The notes under the pieces are model-generated. The model ran no database searches. It worked only from the letters and a program-made list of their open reading frames with translations, and had not been told where the DNA came from. Positions 45,356 through 55,274 of a stretch of DNA of 64,000 nt are shown here, one piece after another. Origin of the DNA: Ekhidna sp051379705 (lineage in GTDB: Bacteria > Bacteroidota > Bacteroidia > Cytophagales > Cyclobacteriaceae). The first letter of the stretch is position 1, and the number at the start of each line of letters is the position of its first letter. Location: contig NZ_CP179868.1 in NCBI RefSeq assembly GCF_051379705.1, positions 2,046,001 through 2,110,000 of the forward strand, read 5' to 3'. The position numbers and the translations under genes are program-made.

Positions 45356-48265
45356 ATGAAGAAATTTCTGATCACGCTAGGAGTGGTGCTTACCATTCTG
45401 GTCACAGCAATTATCGTATTACCAATCATATTTGCCGATGATATACGCAAAGCACTAGATGATACCATGGCAGAAAGCCTAAATGCCAATGTCTATTATG
45501 ATGTTGACGCTTTTAACCTTTCCTTGATAAAAAACTTTCCGGACATCACAGTGAGCTTGAGTGAATTCGGAGTGGTTGGTGTGGATGAATTCGAAAATGA
45601 TACTCTGGCTTCAATAGGTACTTTTCTGGTGACCGTGGATCTCATGTCAGCAATTAATGGCGATCAAATCATCGTTAAAGAAATACTGCTGGATCAACCA
45701 GAAATTCTAGTACGAGTGTTACCCGATGGGAAGGCTAATTATGACATAGCGAAAGAAAGTAAAGAAGTAGCTCCAGCAACAAATCAAGAAGAGCCTGTTG
45801 AAACTGAAGAAGTTGAAAACGTTGAAAACGTTGAAAACGAAGCGGTGAATATTGGAATAGAAAAATGGAGTATACGAAACGGAAAGGTGTCATATATGGA
45901 CCAATCAATGAGTTTTTTTACCACTATCGTTGGCTTGAATCATGACGGCTCAGGTGATTTTAGTCTGGATGTATTTGATCTGGATACAAAAACAACTGTA
46001 GATGCAATTTCACTAGAATTTGATGGAACAGAATACATCTCCAATAAAAGCTTAGCTCTAGACATTATTCTAAACATGAATCTTTCTGAAATGAGATTCA
46101 CATTTAAGGATAACAGAATTGCTATTAACAATTTCACCATGCAAGCAGATGGTTTTGTCAGTATGCCTGGTGATGACATCAATATGAATATCACTTTTGG
46201 TGGGAAAGACATAAACCTTACGAGTATTTTATCGCTCATCCCTGGAGTCTATCAGGAATATTTGGATGGAGTTACCGCTGGAGGACAAATTGGATTTGAT
46301 GGATTTGTAAAAGGTACATTCAATGAAACATCCATGCCACAGGTTGCCGCCAGTTTGTCAGTGGAGAATGGACGTATCTCTTATGCTGATTTTAACATTC
46401 CTATGGAACAGATCAACATCAAAACAAGCTTCAATTATCCCTCTGCAGACCTAAGCGAGACCTCCTTCAACGTTGATAAATTCTCCCTGCTTGTAGATGG
46501 CGAATCGGTAGAGGCCTACCTTAAGTTTAAGAATTTGGAAAATTATCAGTGGGATTTAGGGTTTGAAGGAAATGCTGACTTGGAAAAGATAACCAAAATC
46601 ATTCCATTAGAAGACATGAAGCTCCTCGGTAAGATCAATGCTAAGCTTAACACATCAGGAAAAATGTCGGATATTGAAGCTGAGAGGTATGATCAGATGC
46701 CGACTACAGGAAGTCTTAGTATTAGTGATTTCTACTTTCAAAGTGTTGATTTTCCTCAAGGTTTTAGTATTAGTAAAGCCAACTTATCTTTCAATCCATC
46801 AGAGATCAGTCTATCAGAATTTACTGCTACGTCCGGGAATTCCGACTTTAATATGAATGGTAAGGTCACCAATTATCTGGCGTATGCACTCGCTGAAAAT
46901 GAAATGCTCGTCGGCCAATTAAATTTCAACTCCTCGTTCTTAGATATCAATGAATTTATGCCTGAAGAAAGTATGGAAGAAGAGGTTACCGAAGAGAATG
47001 AAAAAGAGCGTACTCAACAGACGACACAAGAAGCACCGCTTGAAGTTGTGAAAATTCCAGAAAATATCGATTTCACCTTAGCTTCATCGATAGATAAAAT
47101 CGCCTATTCCAACCTGTCGATTAATGATTTCAATGGTAAAATTCTAATCAAAGATGGCGCGATCATTCTTGACAAGAATAACTTCAAAATGTTGGATGGA
47201 ACTTTTGAGCTTACCGGATCATATGTGACTAAAGACCTTGAAAAGCCCAAATACGATCTTGGATTTAAAATTAAAGATCTTTCCATAGGCAGTGCTTTTG
47301 ATGCTTTTGAAACAATAAAAAGCTATGCTCCCATTGCCAAACAAGTTACAGGCAAGTTTTCAAGCGATTTCAAAGTGAACGGGCTTCTTGGAGAAGATAT
47401 GATGCCAATTATGGATGCGGTTGATTTAACAGGGCTAGTCAATATCGCCCAGGCTACATTAGAAAAAGGTGATTTTGTTCAAAAGCTCTCATCGGTAGCT
47501 TCCCTTAAAGCTGGTGCCAATGCAGAACCAAACAAAAAGATCAATTTGAAAGATGTCCTAATTAGAACCTCCATTAAAGACGGCCGGATGTACGTGGAAC
47601 CATTTGAACTAGAGGTCAGTGGACAAAAAGCTGTAGTTGGAGGAAACAACGGATTGGACGGTAGCCTTAATTATTCAATGTTACTAAAAGACATACCAAC
47701 TGGTCAGATTGGAAATGCCTTAAATAGCCTGGTTAGTTCATTTACTGGGGGCAAAAAACTAGTGGCAGATAAGATCAACTTAAACTTTGGCATTAGTGGG
47801 ACGTATGACGATCCTTCTGTGAAGCTACTGGGAACAAGTGGTTCTGGTGAAAAATCTGAAGGAGTCACTGAGCAGTTTAAAAAACAACTTATAGAAAAAG
47901 CAGACGAGCAGAAAGTAAGGGCAGAAGCTGAGATTGCCAAGCAAAAAGCTGAGGCTGAATCTAAGGCCAAGGCAGAGCTAGAAAAACAACGAGAAAAAAT
48001 CATTTCTGATGCTGAAACTCAAGCAAATAAAATAAGAAGTCAGGGTAAAGCGAGTGCCGAAAAAATTAAAGAAGAAGGATATGCTGCTGCTGACCAATTG
48101 GTCGTAGATGCTGGATCTAATCCAATAAAAAAGAGAGTTGCTCAGGAAGCAGCTAAAAAGCTAAGAGCTGAAACGGATATAAAAGCAGCAAATATTGAAG
48201 CAGAAGCCAATAAAAGAGCAAATCAGCTAGTTGAAGAAGCGAAAAAAAGAGCAGCTAAATTATAG
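45356..48265 (+). CDS. AsmA-family membrane protein with C-terminal coiled coil
   Basis: 969 residues. An N-terminal transmembrane anchor (TILVTAIIVLPIIF) and 'LSLIKNFPDITVSLSEFGVVG' begin an AsmA/TamB-like beta-rich region (about 30-830) with DUF748- or AsmA_2-like repeats. Residues around 140-165 are Glu/Val-rich, with V-E-N repeated three times in DNA units GTTGAAAAC (45812-45838). The last 110 residues are a charged Ala/Lys/Glu coiled coil with 'EAEAKKKA'-style heptads, unusual for AsmA. AsmA-like proteins form bridges between the membranes for phospholipid transport. Topology fits a periplasmic protein anchored in the inner membrane. Confidence 0.87.
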   Translation: MKKFLITLGVVLTILVTAIIVLPIIFADDIRKALDDTMAESLNANVYYDVDAFNLSLIKNFPDITVSLSEFGVVGVDEFENDTLASIGTFLVTVDLMSAINGDQIIVKEILLDQPEILVRVLPDGKANYDIAKESKEVAPATNQEEPVETEEVENVENVENEAVNIGIEKWSIRNGKVSYMDQSMSFFTTIVGLNHDGSGDFSLDVFDLDTKTTVDAISLEFDGTEYISNKSLALDIILNMNLSEMRFTFKDNRIAINNFTMQADGFVSMPGDDINMNITFGGKDINLTSILSLIPGVYQEYLDGVTAGGQIGFDGFVKGTFNETSMPQVAASLSVENGRISYADFNIPMEQINIKTSFNYPSADLSETSFNVDKFSLLVDGESVEAYLKFKNLENYQWDLGFEGNADLEKITKIIPLEDMKLLGKINAKLNTSGKMSDIEAERYDQMPTTGSLSISDFYFQSVDFPQGFSISKANLSFNPSEISLSEFTATSGNSDFNMNGKVTNYLAYALAENEMLVGQLNFNSSFLDINEFMPEESMEEEVTEENEKERTQQTTQEAPLEVVKIPENIDFTLASSIDKIAYSNLSINDFNGKILIKDGAIILDKNNFKMLDGTFELTGSYVTKDLEKPKYDLGFKIKDLSIGSAFDAFETIKSYAPIAKQVTGKFSSDFKVNGLLGEDMMPIMDAVDLTGLVNIAQATLEKGDFVQKLSSVASLKAGANAEPNKKINLKDVLIRTSIKDGRMYVEPFELEVSGQKAVVGGNNGLDGSLNYSMLLKDIPTGQIGNALNSLVSSFTGGKKLVADKINLNFGISGTYDDPSVKLLGTSGSGEKSEGVTEQFKKQLIEKADEQKVRAEAEIAKQKAEAESKAKAELEKQREKIISDAETQANKIRSQGKASAEKIKEEGYAAADQLVVDAGSNPIKKRVAQEAAKKLRAETDIKAANIEAEANKRANQLVEEAKKRAAKL
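45812..45838 (+). repeat. Three tandem 9-bp coding repeats
   Basis: GTTGAAAAC three times in a row, encoding V-E-N units; in-frame and thus able to vary by slippage. Confidence 0.9.
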
Positions 48266-48285
48266 CCAACCTCCAAGAGGTTTCG

Positions 48286-49554
48286 TTACCATCTCTGCAG
48301 TACCTGCATTCTGTGAGCGTCTAGTTTTAGAAAACTGAAAAGGAGAATAGTAAACGCCCACAAGGACGATCCTCCATAGCTAAAGAAAGGTAGCGGTATT
48401 CCAATAACAGGAAACAGCCCAATGGTCATTGCAATATTCACAGTAAAATGAAAGAAAATAATTCCCACTACGCTATAGCCAAAAATGCGTGAAAATGTTG
48501 ATTTCTGCCTTTCAGATAAATAAACCAATCTTAACAACAATGTGGTGAAAAGGCCCAACATCAAAAGGCTACCAACCCAGCCATGTTCCTCTCCAATAGT
48601 GCAAAAAATAAAATCTGTAGTTTGCTCAGGAACAAAATCGAACTTGGTCTGTGTCCCTTCCAAAAATCCTTTACCGGCAAAACCACCTGAACCAATTGCA
48701 ATTTTGGACTGAGTTACGTTCCATCCTACACCCAGCGGGTCAATATTGGGATTTACCAAAGACAATACTCGTTTCTGCTGGTGAGGTTGAAGCACCTCCG
48801 TAAGAATAAAGTCTACACTCCTCACAACAGAAGTGACCACAATGGCTCCAGCAACAATGTATACCAATCGTCTGGGTGTTCTAGCATTTAGTCCTAAAGC
48901 CAGCAGAGTTATCACAGCTATTCCTGCCAATAACACTGTTTGACTAACGAGTAATGTCAGAATGAACACCACAAAAAACGATAACGCAATAATGAGTAAC
49001 AAAGGAGGCATACCCTCTCTAAACAACGGAACAACCAAAGCAGCAAAAACCAAAGCCGTACCTGTGTCTCCCTGAAGTATAGTGAGTGCCATAGGAACCA
49101 AAATAATTGCAAAGGATATTCCCAAAGTATTGAGGTCAGTCAGCTTCCTGGTAGCATGGTCCAGGTATTTAGCAAGTGCAAAAGCCGTTGCAAACTTGGC
49201 AAATTCCGAAGGTTGTAATCCAAACCCGCCGATACCTATCCAAGATTTTGAGCCTGCTACTTCTTTGCCTCCAATAAGAATGAACAGAAGCATGGCCATT
49301 ACCACCCCATAAATGATGTAAGCGGATAAGTCAAAAAACTTATAGTCAAAGAAAAAAATACCAAAAGCGATTAAAACTGACGTTCCAATCCAAATCAGTT
49401 GCTTCCCCCCACTTGTGCTAAAATCAAAAATACTTTGGTTTATATCCGGATCGTATTCAGCCGCATAGATATTCAACCAGCCTGCTAGTACAAGCGCCCC
49501 ATATACTGAAACTGAGAGCCAGTCAATTTTCTGCGATAGTTGGTCTTGGCGCAT
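48286..49554 (-). CDS. rodA: Peptidoglycan glycosyltransferase RodA
   Basis: 422 residues, about ten transmembrane helices. SEDS-family polymerase of lateral-wall peptidoglycan. Landmarks include 'GSKSWIGIGGFGLQPSEFAKFA', 'ILQGDTGTALVF' and 'QQKRVLSLVNPNIDPLGVGWNVTQSKIAIGSGG', split across the known extracellular active-site loop, and 'PEQTTDFIFCTIGEEHGW'. Last gene of mreBCD-mrdA-rodA; its start overlaps the end of mrdA by 32 bases, suggesting tightly coupled translation of the PBP2-RodA pair. Confidence 0.97.
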   Translation of the reverse strand: MRQDQLSQKIDWLSVSVYGALVLAGWLNIYAAEYDPDINQSIFDFSTSGGKQLIWIGTSVLIAFGIFFFDYKFFDLSAYIIYGVVMAMLLFILIGGKEVAGSKSWIGIGGFGLQPSEFAKFATAFALAKYLDHATRKLTDLNTLGISFAIILVPMALTILQGDTGTALVFAALVVPLFREGMPPLLLIIALSFFVVFILTLLVSQTVLLAGIAVITLLALGLNARTPRRLVYIVAGAIVVTSVVRSVDFILTEVLQPHQQKRVLSLVNPNIDPLGVGWNVTQSKIAIGSGGFAGKGFLEGTQTKFDFVPEQTTDFIFCTIGEEHGWVGSLLMLGLFTTLLLRLVYLSERQKSTFSRIFGYSVVGIIFFHFTVNIAMTIGLFPVIGIPLPFFSYGGSSLWAFTILLFSFLKLDAHRMQVLQRW

Positions 49555-51346
49555 TTTTTGGTAAATATCTTTCTTCTAACACATAATCTTCTAGCCACGG
49601 TCTGGAAACCCTGCCTAGCACGTATTTCTCTGCTAGCAGACTGGCCACAGATACTGCTGCTCTTCCACCTTGTCCTGCATTTTCTACATATGCCGCAATA
49701 GAAATCTGAGGATTATCCTGCGGAGCAAACCCCATAAATCCCGAGTGATCTTCACCATGCGGATTCTGAACGGTACTGGTTTTGCCCGCCAGCTTCAGTG
49801 AATCTAAGTAGCCTCGAATTCCTGAGCCAGCCTTTACAACCTGTTCCATCCCAAGAATTATGGGCTCAAATAGCTCAGGATCGAAAGGAAGTATTTCTTT
49901 TTTGATGTTTGGATTAGGCCACCCTTCTATCTTATCTACCAGATGAGGAGTGATAAAATATCCGCGATTTGCAAGAATTGCACCCAGATTGGCCATCTGA
50001 AGTGGTGTCACCAAAAGTTCTCCCTGGCCAATACTTAAGGAAGCAATATTCGAATATTTCCAACGCTTTGCTCCATACACTCTGTCGTACCATTCCAGGC
50101 TTGGCACATTTCCAGTAATCTCATTTGGCAGATCTACACCTAGTTTTCTTCCAAGACCAAAACTCATCACAAATGCTCTCCATTTTTCAAGGCCAATACG
50201 AGAATCAATATAAGGACTCTCATCCGCGCCTTGCTGCACCATTCGACGCATGATTAGGTAAAAATAGTTGTTGGACGATTTGGTAATTGCTTTGATCATG
50301 TTGTATGGACCCGGAGGCGCCAAATCACCAATATTGCTGCCATCTGTGGTTATCACCTCATTGGCAGTAATTACTCCTTCATGCATAGCGATAATGCCCT
50401 GAATGGTTTTAAACATTGAGCCTGGCGGATATCTCGCCTGAATCGGGCGATTCAAAAAAGGCTTGTTTACATCCTTGTTTAGTTCAGGAAAATTCTTACT
50501 TAGGCTTTTGCCGCTTAATAGTTGTGGATCATAAGATGGTGCAGACACAAAAGCCAGTATCTCTCCTGTGCTCGGTTCAATCGCCACAACACTTCCCACT
50601 TTTCCTTCCATCAATTTTTCAGCATATTGCTGAAGCTCAAGATCAATTGTTAGATGAATGTTTTCACCGGATTGAGGTAATGTATCATACTCTCCATCAC
50701 GATAGTCGTCTTTGATGATCCCTTGCACATTAACGACCTTAAAAGTCGACCCTCGCTTTCCTCGGAGGTGCTCTTCGTAAGACTTTTCAATCCCACCAAT
50801 ACCGATGTAATCTCCGGATTTGTAATAGTTTGTGGTATCGCGGTTGAGAAAGTTTCTATTGACCTCACCAACATAACCTACAACATTGGCTAATGATTGC
50901 GTATTATATGACCGAATGGTTCTTGGCAGGACATAAAACCCGGGATAGTTAATCAGTTGATCCTGCAGTTTGGCAAATAACTCATCAGATATTTGTTCAA
51001 TGAACTTCGAGGCTAGTATAGATGAATATCCTTTGGCCTTCTGCAAGTTTTCTTCAAGCTCTTCTCGCTCAATCCCTAATAAATTACAAAATGCCGTGGT
51101 GTCAGCAATTTCAGCTTCCTTAGGTACAATCATCAAATCAAATACCGGTGAGTTATAGATTACCAGACTGTCATTCCTATCATATACAAGCCCTCTAAAA
51201 GGATATTGGACAATTTTCTGAACTACGTTGTTTTCCGCAGCTATCTTATAGTCTTCATCAATAATCTGGATATAGAAAAGTCGGACAGCAAAGATCATTA
51301 CTGTCATAAGAATGAGTCCCCGAATCAGTAAACTCCGCCCTCTCAT
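49523..51346 (-). CDS. mrdA: Penicillin-binding protein 2 (transpeptidase)
   Basis: 607 residues. Class B PBP that cross-links the wall in partnership with RodA. N-terminal membrane anchor (about 7-27), pedestal domain, and transpeptidase domain with S-x-x-K at Ser310-Lys313 ('PPGSMFKT'), S-x-N at 357-359 ('KSSNN') and K-T-S at 522-524 ('AGKTSTVQ'). K-T-S instead of K-T-G is a Bacteroidota-like variant of motif 3. Overlaps mreD by 4 and rodA by 32 bases. Confidence 0.96.
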   Translation of the reverse strand: MRGRSLLIRGLILMTVMIFAVRLFYIQIIDEDYKIAAENNVVQKIVQYPFRGLVYDRNDSLVIYNSPVFDLMIVPKEAEIADTTAFCNLLGIEREELEENLQKAKGYSSILASKFIEQISDELFAKLQDQLINYPGFYVLPRTIRSYNTQSLANVVGYVGEVNRNFLNRDTTNYYKSGDYIGIGGIEKSYEEHLRGKRGSTFKVVNVQGIIKDDYRDGEYDTLPQSGENIHLTIDLELQQYAEKLMEGKVGSVVAIEPSTGEILAFVSAPSYDPQLLSGKSLSKNFPELNKDVNKPFLNRPIQARYPPGSMFKTIQGIIAMHEGVITANEVITTDGSNIGDLAPPGPYNMIKAITKSSNNYFYLIMRRMVQQGADESPYIDSRIGLEKWRAFVMSFGLGRKLGVDLPNEITGNVPSLEWYDRVYGAKRWKYSNIASLSIGQGELLVTPLQMANLGAILANRGYFITPHLVDKIEGWPNPNIKKEILPFDPELFEPIILGMEQVVKAGSGIRGYLDSLKLAGKTSTVQNPHGEDHSGFMGFAPQDNPQISIAAYVENAGQGGRAAVSVASLLAEKYVLGRVSRPWLEDYVLEERYLPKNAPRPTIAEN

Positions 51347-51858
51347 GATCGTTTTCTATTTGGAGTAATAATGAAGTTAATAATAAATATCCATGTGGAG
51401 CTCAGCAAGCTGCTGAAGAAGGTTTTACTTATCACCGTACCAAACAAATGGAATCCACCATTTTCAATTACGAAAATTAAAAAATGATGTACAAAAACCA
51501 GAGGGTAAATGAAATATAGAAATCCTGATTTCTTAAGACTTGCAACATTCAAGTTGGTCATTTCCTGTGCATCGTCATTGGCTACTCTTAGCCAGAAGTT
51601 TCTAATAAAAAGTACAAATACCGAGGCGGAAGCATGAATGCCGGGAGTATTTGTAAATACATCAACAAGTAATCCTGTGAAAAAACCAATCACCATTAAA
51701 TTAGATCGGCTAAGAGTGCGTGGTAATAGTATCAAAAAACCGACGTAGAAAAAACCGAATGCCTTATCAAAAAGTGAAATACGATGCACAAGAGGAAGCT
51801 GCACCAGCAGAAGCAGGAGGAAGTTCAGAATCTGTTCTTTTATGCTAATTCTGGTCAT
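51343..51858 (-). CDS. mreD: Rod-shape-determining protein MreD
   Basis: 171 residues with about five membrane segments, the usual MreD topology. Part of the elongasome with MreB and MreC. Recognised chiefly from position between mreC and mrdA, with four-base overlaps on both sides; MreD sequences diverge strongly, so sequence evidence alone is modest. Confidence 0.88.
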   Translation of the reverse strand: MTRISIKEQILNFLLLLLVQLPLVHRISLFDKAFGFFYVGFLILLPRTLSRSNLMVIGFFTGLLVDVFTNTPGIHASASVFVLFIRNFWLRVANDDAQEMTNLNVASLKKSGFLYFIYPLVFVHHFLIFVIENGGFHLFGTVISKTFFSSLLSSTWIFIINFIITPNRKRS

Positions 51859-52655
51859 TGTACCGCTAGAGAATCCTTTTCTGGTTTTAACAAATCTTTA
51901 ATCACATATACATGATATAGGCTTGTAAAGTCCGTTGCTAACTTCACCTTAGCATCATAAAATGTCATGTGCTCCTCCAAGTTCAATTCATCAATAATCC
52001 CAATCAGAATGTTTTCTGGAAAAACGGAATTAAATCCTGAGGTTACTATAGAGTCACCTACTTTTAACTTAATATGTCGGGGAATGTATTTCAAACTGGC
52101 CCTTGAATAATCCTCTTGATCCCACTGAATCGTTCCTTTTGTCTCGGTGCGTTTGACTTTTGATGACACCAGAAGCTTCGGGTGGAGGAGCGAATAAATG
52201 GTGGCAAAACCATTGGTAACTGACTTCACTTGACCTACCACACCAAACGCCGAGATGACACCCATACCCACATCAATACTGTCATTTCTTCCGGCAGAGA
52301 TCGTAATGAAATTAGCACTTCTCTCAAATGTATTGTTGATTACCCGAGCTCCAACTACATGGTATTGATCTAGTGTATCCAAGTACGAAGATGGTTCGGT
52401 GCGCAACTGTCTCAATTCTTGTTGCAATCGCTCATTTTCCAACATCAATTGCTCGTTTACCTCCACCAATTGAAAGTAGTCGCTAATATTGTTTGAAGTT
52501 TGTGTGAGTGAGGCCGCTGCCTCATTGCTCGAGTTTAGGAAAGATGCGTTGTATCGGTTATTGAAATTGATGAGAAGCCACGCACTCAGGATTTCCAAGC
52601 CAATAAAAACGGCTATCTCTCGCTGCTGATAAAGGAAATCTAAAAGCCTTTGCAT
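51855..52655 (-). CDS. mreC: Rod-shape-determining protein MreC
   Basis: 266 residues. N-terminal membrane segment (about 12-30), a coiled coil around 55-95 ('VEVNEQLMLENERLQQELRQL'), then the beta-barrel domain with 'ISAGRNDSIDVGMGVISAFGVVGQV' and 'GDSIVTSGFNSVFPENILIG', split over the known strands. It links MreB to the periplasmic wall machinery. It lies 7 bases after mreB. Confidence 0.95.
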   Translation of the reverse strand: MQRLLDFLYQQREIAVFIGLEILSAWLLINFNNRYNASFLNSSNEAAASLTQTSNNISDYFQLVEVNEQLMLENERLQQELRQLRTEPSSYLDTLDQYHVVGARVINNTFERSANFITISAGRNDSIDVGMGVISAFGVVGQVKSVTNGFATIYSLLHPKLLVSSKVKRTETKGTIQWDQEDYSRASLKYIPRHIKLKVGDSIVTSGFNSVFPENILIGIIDELNLEEHMTFYDAKVKLATDFTSLYHVYVIKDLLKPEKDSLAVQ

Positions 52656-52662
52656 TCAGTTC

Positions 52663-53694
52663 TTAGGTCATCAATACCGCTTTATATTGATTCAGGTTTT
52701 TCAATGCTGCACCTGTACCTCTAACCACAGCTCTCAACGGATCTTCTGCAATATGAATTGGCAGCTTGGTCTTCATTGCCAATCGCTTATCTAAGCCACG
52801 AAGCATAGCTCCTCCTCCAGTCAGGTAAATACCATTGTCGTAAATGTCTGCAGAAAGTTCGGGTGGAGAAATCTCCAGGGCTTTCAAGACAGCCTCCTCA
52901 ATCTTAGAAACCGACTTATCAATCGCAAAAGCGATCTCAGAATATGAAATCTTAATCACCTTAGGGATACCTGTCATTAAGTCCCTTCCGCGGATTTCGA
53001 AATCTTCAGGAGCATCCTCATCTAGTTCTGTTAAAGCTGAGCCAACCTCAATCTTCACCTTCTCTGCAGTCCGTTCTCCTATCAGAAGGTTGTGTTGCCT
53101 TCGCATATAATCCAAGATGTCTTTGTTGAAAGAATCTCCTGCAACACGGATCGATTGATCACAAACAATACCGCTTAGGGCAATTACTGCAATCTCAGTG
53201 GTACCTCCTCCAATGTCCACAACCATGCTTCCTACAGGTTGATCGATATCTATTCCAATGCCGATCGCAGCGGCGATAGGTTCGTGGATCATATATACTT
53301 CCTTGGCTCCGGCATGTTCCGCTGAGTCACGAACAGCTCGTTTTTCAACCTCCGTAATACCTGAAGGTATACAGATGATCATCCGATGAGATGCTGGCAA
53401 AAAGCTTTTCTTACCCTTGTCCATCATCTTGATCATCCCTCGGATCATATGTTCTGCTGCATGGAAGTCAGCTATCACACCGTCCTTAAGCGGACGAATG
53501 GTTTTAATGTTTTCGTGTGTTTTCTCGTGCATCTGCATTGCATCTCTGCCAATGGCCAGCACTTTGTTGGTGTTCTTGTCAATTGCAATAATTGACGGCT
53601 CGTCTACCACCACCTTATCCTTACTGATAATAAGTGTATTGGCAGTACCTAAATCGATAGCTATGTCGCTCTGGAAAAAATCAAAAAGACCCAT
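52663..53694 (-). CDS. mreB: Rod-shape-determining protein MreB
   Basis: 343 residues. Actin-like ATPase that organises lateral wall synthesis. 'IAIDLGTANTLI' is the phosphate-1 motif, 'MVVDIGGGTTEIAVI' phosphate-2, and 'YLTGGGAMLRGLDKRLA' the adenosine motif. First gene of the rod-shape operon, which suggests a rod-shaped cell. The 88 bases upstream hold no exact TAnnTTTG box. Confidence 0.98.
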   Translation of the reverse strand: MGLFDFFQSDIAIDLGTANTLIISKDKVVVDEPSIIAIDKNTNKVLAIGRDAMQMHEKTHENIKTIRPLKDGVIADFHAAEHMIRGMIKMMDKGKKSFLPASHRMIICIPSGITEVEKRAVRDSAEHAGAKEVYMIHEPIAAAIGIGIDIDQPVGSMVVDIGGGTTEIAVIALSGIVCDQSIRVAGDSFNKDILDYMRRQHNLLIGERTAEKVKIEVGSALTELDEDAPEDFEIRGRDLMTGIPKVIKISYSEIAFAIDKSVSKIEEAVLKALEISPPELSADIYDNGIYLTGGGAMLRGLDKRLAMKTKLPIHIAEDPLRAVVRGTGAALKNLNQYKAVLMT

Positions 53695-53782
53695 GAATGC
53701 TCACTCAGAATTTGAGCACGAATTTAGGCTCGATTTTGCATAAAAACTAAAGCATCAACAATTAGTGATAAAAGTTTCATTT

Positions 53783-55030
53783 TTAAGAAGTTGTACGCTG
53801 TTGTTTTGTCTTTATAATGCGCATTTTTCCACGTAGCTCATTGATAGTTTCTTTTGATAGCTCCATGTAGATTCGAAAGCTGTCATTTGCCACAAGTTTT
53901 TCAGCAATCAACATCTCAAAAGCTTTATTTTGAGCAACTTGAACACGTTTCACACGCTTCATTCCATCAGCGATAGTGTCCAATCTCGAAATACCGTTTT
54001 TTATATTCATTAGATCCTCATAAAACTCATCAATTTTATCCTTCTTTTTCTGAGCTTGCCATTTCGTGAGTGAAACAATCCCACTCCACAGAGCTATGAT
54101 TATCGATAGAATTACACCGCCAAGCTCTGCATACCTTTCAATAAAGCTTGGCTCCTCTCTTTCAAGAAATATTCGTGCCCCTTCATGAAGAGGGATGTTG
54201 AGCTTTGCTTGATCAAAATCCTCTTTCATTCCTTCAAAAAGTAATGGATCTATGGAAGTGAAAATCTGGCGGTTTCTCAACATCGTTTTTGTGAAATCAT
54301 TCACCGCCACTTCTCCCATACCAGATCTTACCATCATTACTAAGTCCACTGAAAGTGTGACAATCGGCCTGTCGGTGAAACTCCAGTATGAATTATCTGG
54401 AATAATGAAAGGTGAAAGCCGTGGGTACTTCAAGGTTATTCCTTTAACTACCGAAGCATCACTCAGATTTCTTGCATCATCGAATGAAAAAAGCTTGAAG
54501 CCCTCATAGTCTTGAAGGTGTTGCTTATTGAAAAGGTTGGTCAGCTCTACCACAACATTAGCCTCCGGCATGCTAAACGTAACATCTATAAGAGAACTAT
54601 CTAAACCGTAATAGTCCCACAGATCCATCATCAGGTTGTACGTTGGTGAATTTTCACGTCCGATATATACCGGCCCTGCGTACATAAGAGCAGCAAATGA
54701 ACTGGCATCCATTCCTTCTTTGTAGAGAAGATGCAGCACTTCAGAATACACTGAGAATGCAGAATTGAGTCCATCCTGATAGTTTACATAGTTTTCTACC
54801 AAAGCAATATCCATCTTTCCAAGGATCAAACTATCCAGGTTTGCATTGGTATTTACCCCTTCAACAAGCATAATTTCAACATTAAACTCACTTTCAAGAA
54901 GGTCCTTCATCTTGGTAGCAATTTCTCTATTTGGACCTTCATCGTTGTAGATGAATGAAAATGTAAGTGTCGTTGGATTGCAAGACGCAAGGAATATTGT
55001 GACTAATGCAACAGTGATTATTTTCTTCAT
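53783..55030 (-). CDS. TAXI-type solute-binding lipoprotein with internal TM and coiled coil
   Basis: 415 residues. Lipoprotein signal with Cys17 in LASC. The TAXI (TRAP-associated extracytoplasmic binding) fold covers about 20-295: 'GPNREIATKMKDLLE', 'LDSLILGKMDIALVENYV', and a ligand region. A single transmembrane segment follows at about 304-323 ('LSIIIALWSGIVSL'), then a basic, coiled-coil cytoplasmic tail (330-415). Classical TAXI proteins feed a fused TRAP permease; none is near. The sensor-like shape (binding domain, TM, coiled coil) and the divergent channel gene at 55275 suggest a ligand sensor linked to that channel. This is inference. Confidence 0.82.
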   Translation of the reverse strand: MKKIITVALVTIFLASCNPTTLTFSFIYNDEGPNREIATKMKDLLESEFNVEIMLVEGVNTNANLDSLILGKMDIALVENYVNYQDGLNSAFSVYSEVLHLLYKEGMDASSFAALMYAGPVYIGRENSPTYNLMMDLWDYYGLDSSLIDVTFSMPEANVVVELTNLFNKQHLQDYEGFKLFSFDDARNLSDASVVKGITLKYPRLSPFIIPDNSYWSFTDRPIVTLSVDLVMMVRSGMGEVAVNDFTKTMLRNRQIFTSIDPLLFEGMKEDFDQAKLNIPLHEGARIFLEREEPSFIERYAELGGVILSIIIALWSGIVSLTKWQAQKKKDKIDEFYEDLMNIKNGISRLDTIADGMKRVKRVQVAQNKAFEMLIAEKLVANDSFRIYMELSKETINELRGKMRIIKTKQQRTTS

Positions 55031-55073
55031 AATAGCATATTACGCTTACTTTAAAAATAGTGCTAATTTTTTT

Positions 55074-55091
55074 GTGTCAGATTATTGACAC
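55074..55091. promoter_or_regulatory. Perfect 6-bp inverted repeat, candidate operator
   Basis: GTGTCA, a six-base spacer GATTAT, then TGACAC. It lies in the 244-base divergent region between the TAXI lipoprotein and the channel gene, 44 bases upstream of the former, well placed to control it. The rest of the region is AT-rich and includes the 10-mer tandem CATTATTTTG/CATTATTTTA near 55118. Confidence 0.45.
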
Positions 55092-55210
55092 TTCGCATTT
55101 TGCACCTAAATCACATTCAGTCATTATTTTGCATTATTTTAGGAGTAGTTTTGCTGCCTGTAGCTGAGGGTGAATTTTATTGAATGAAAATAAGTCGCCT
55201 GAAGCAATTC

Positions 55211-55218
55211 TATATTTG
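55211..55218 (+). promoter_or_regulatory. Bacteroidota-type -7 box TATATTTG
   Basis: Exact TAnnTTTG match 57 bases upstream of the channel gene start at 55275. Confidence 0.4.
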
Positions 55219-55274
55219 AATTTGATTGCCATGATTTTTGACACGAAATAGGCCGCTTAAAACAGACAAGACAA

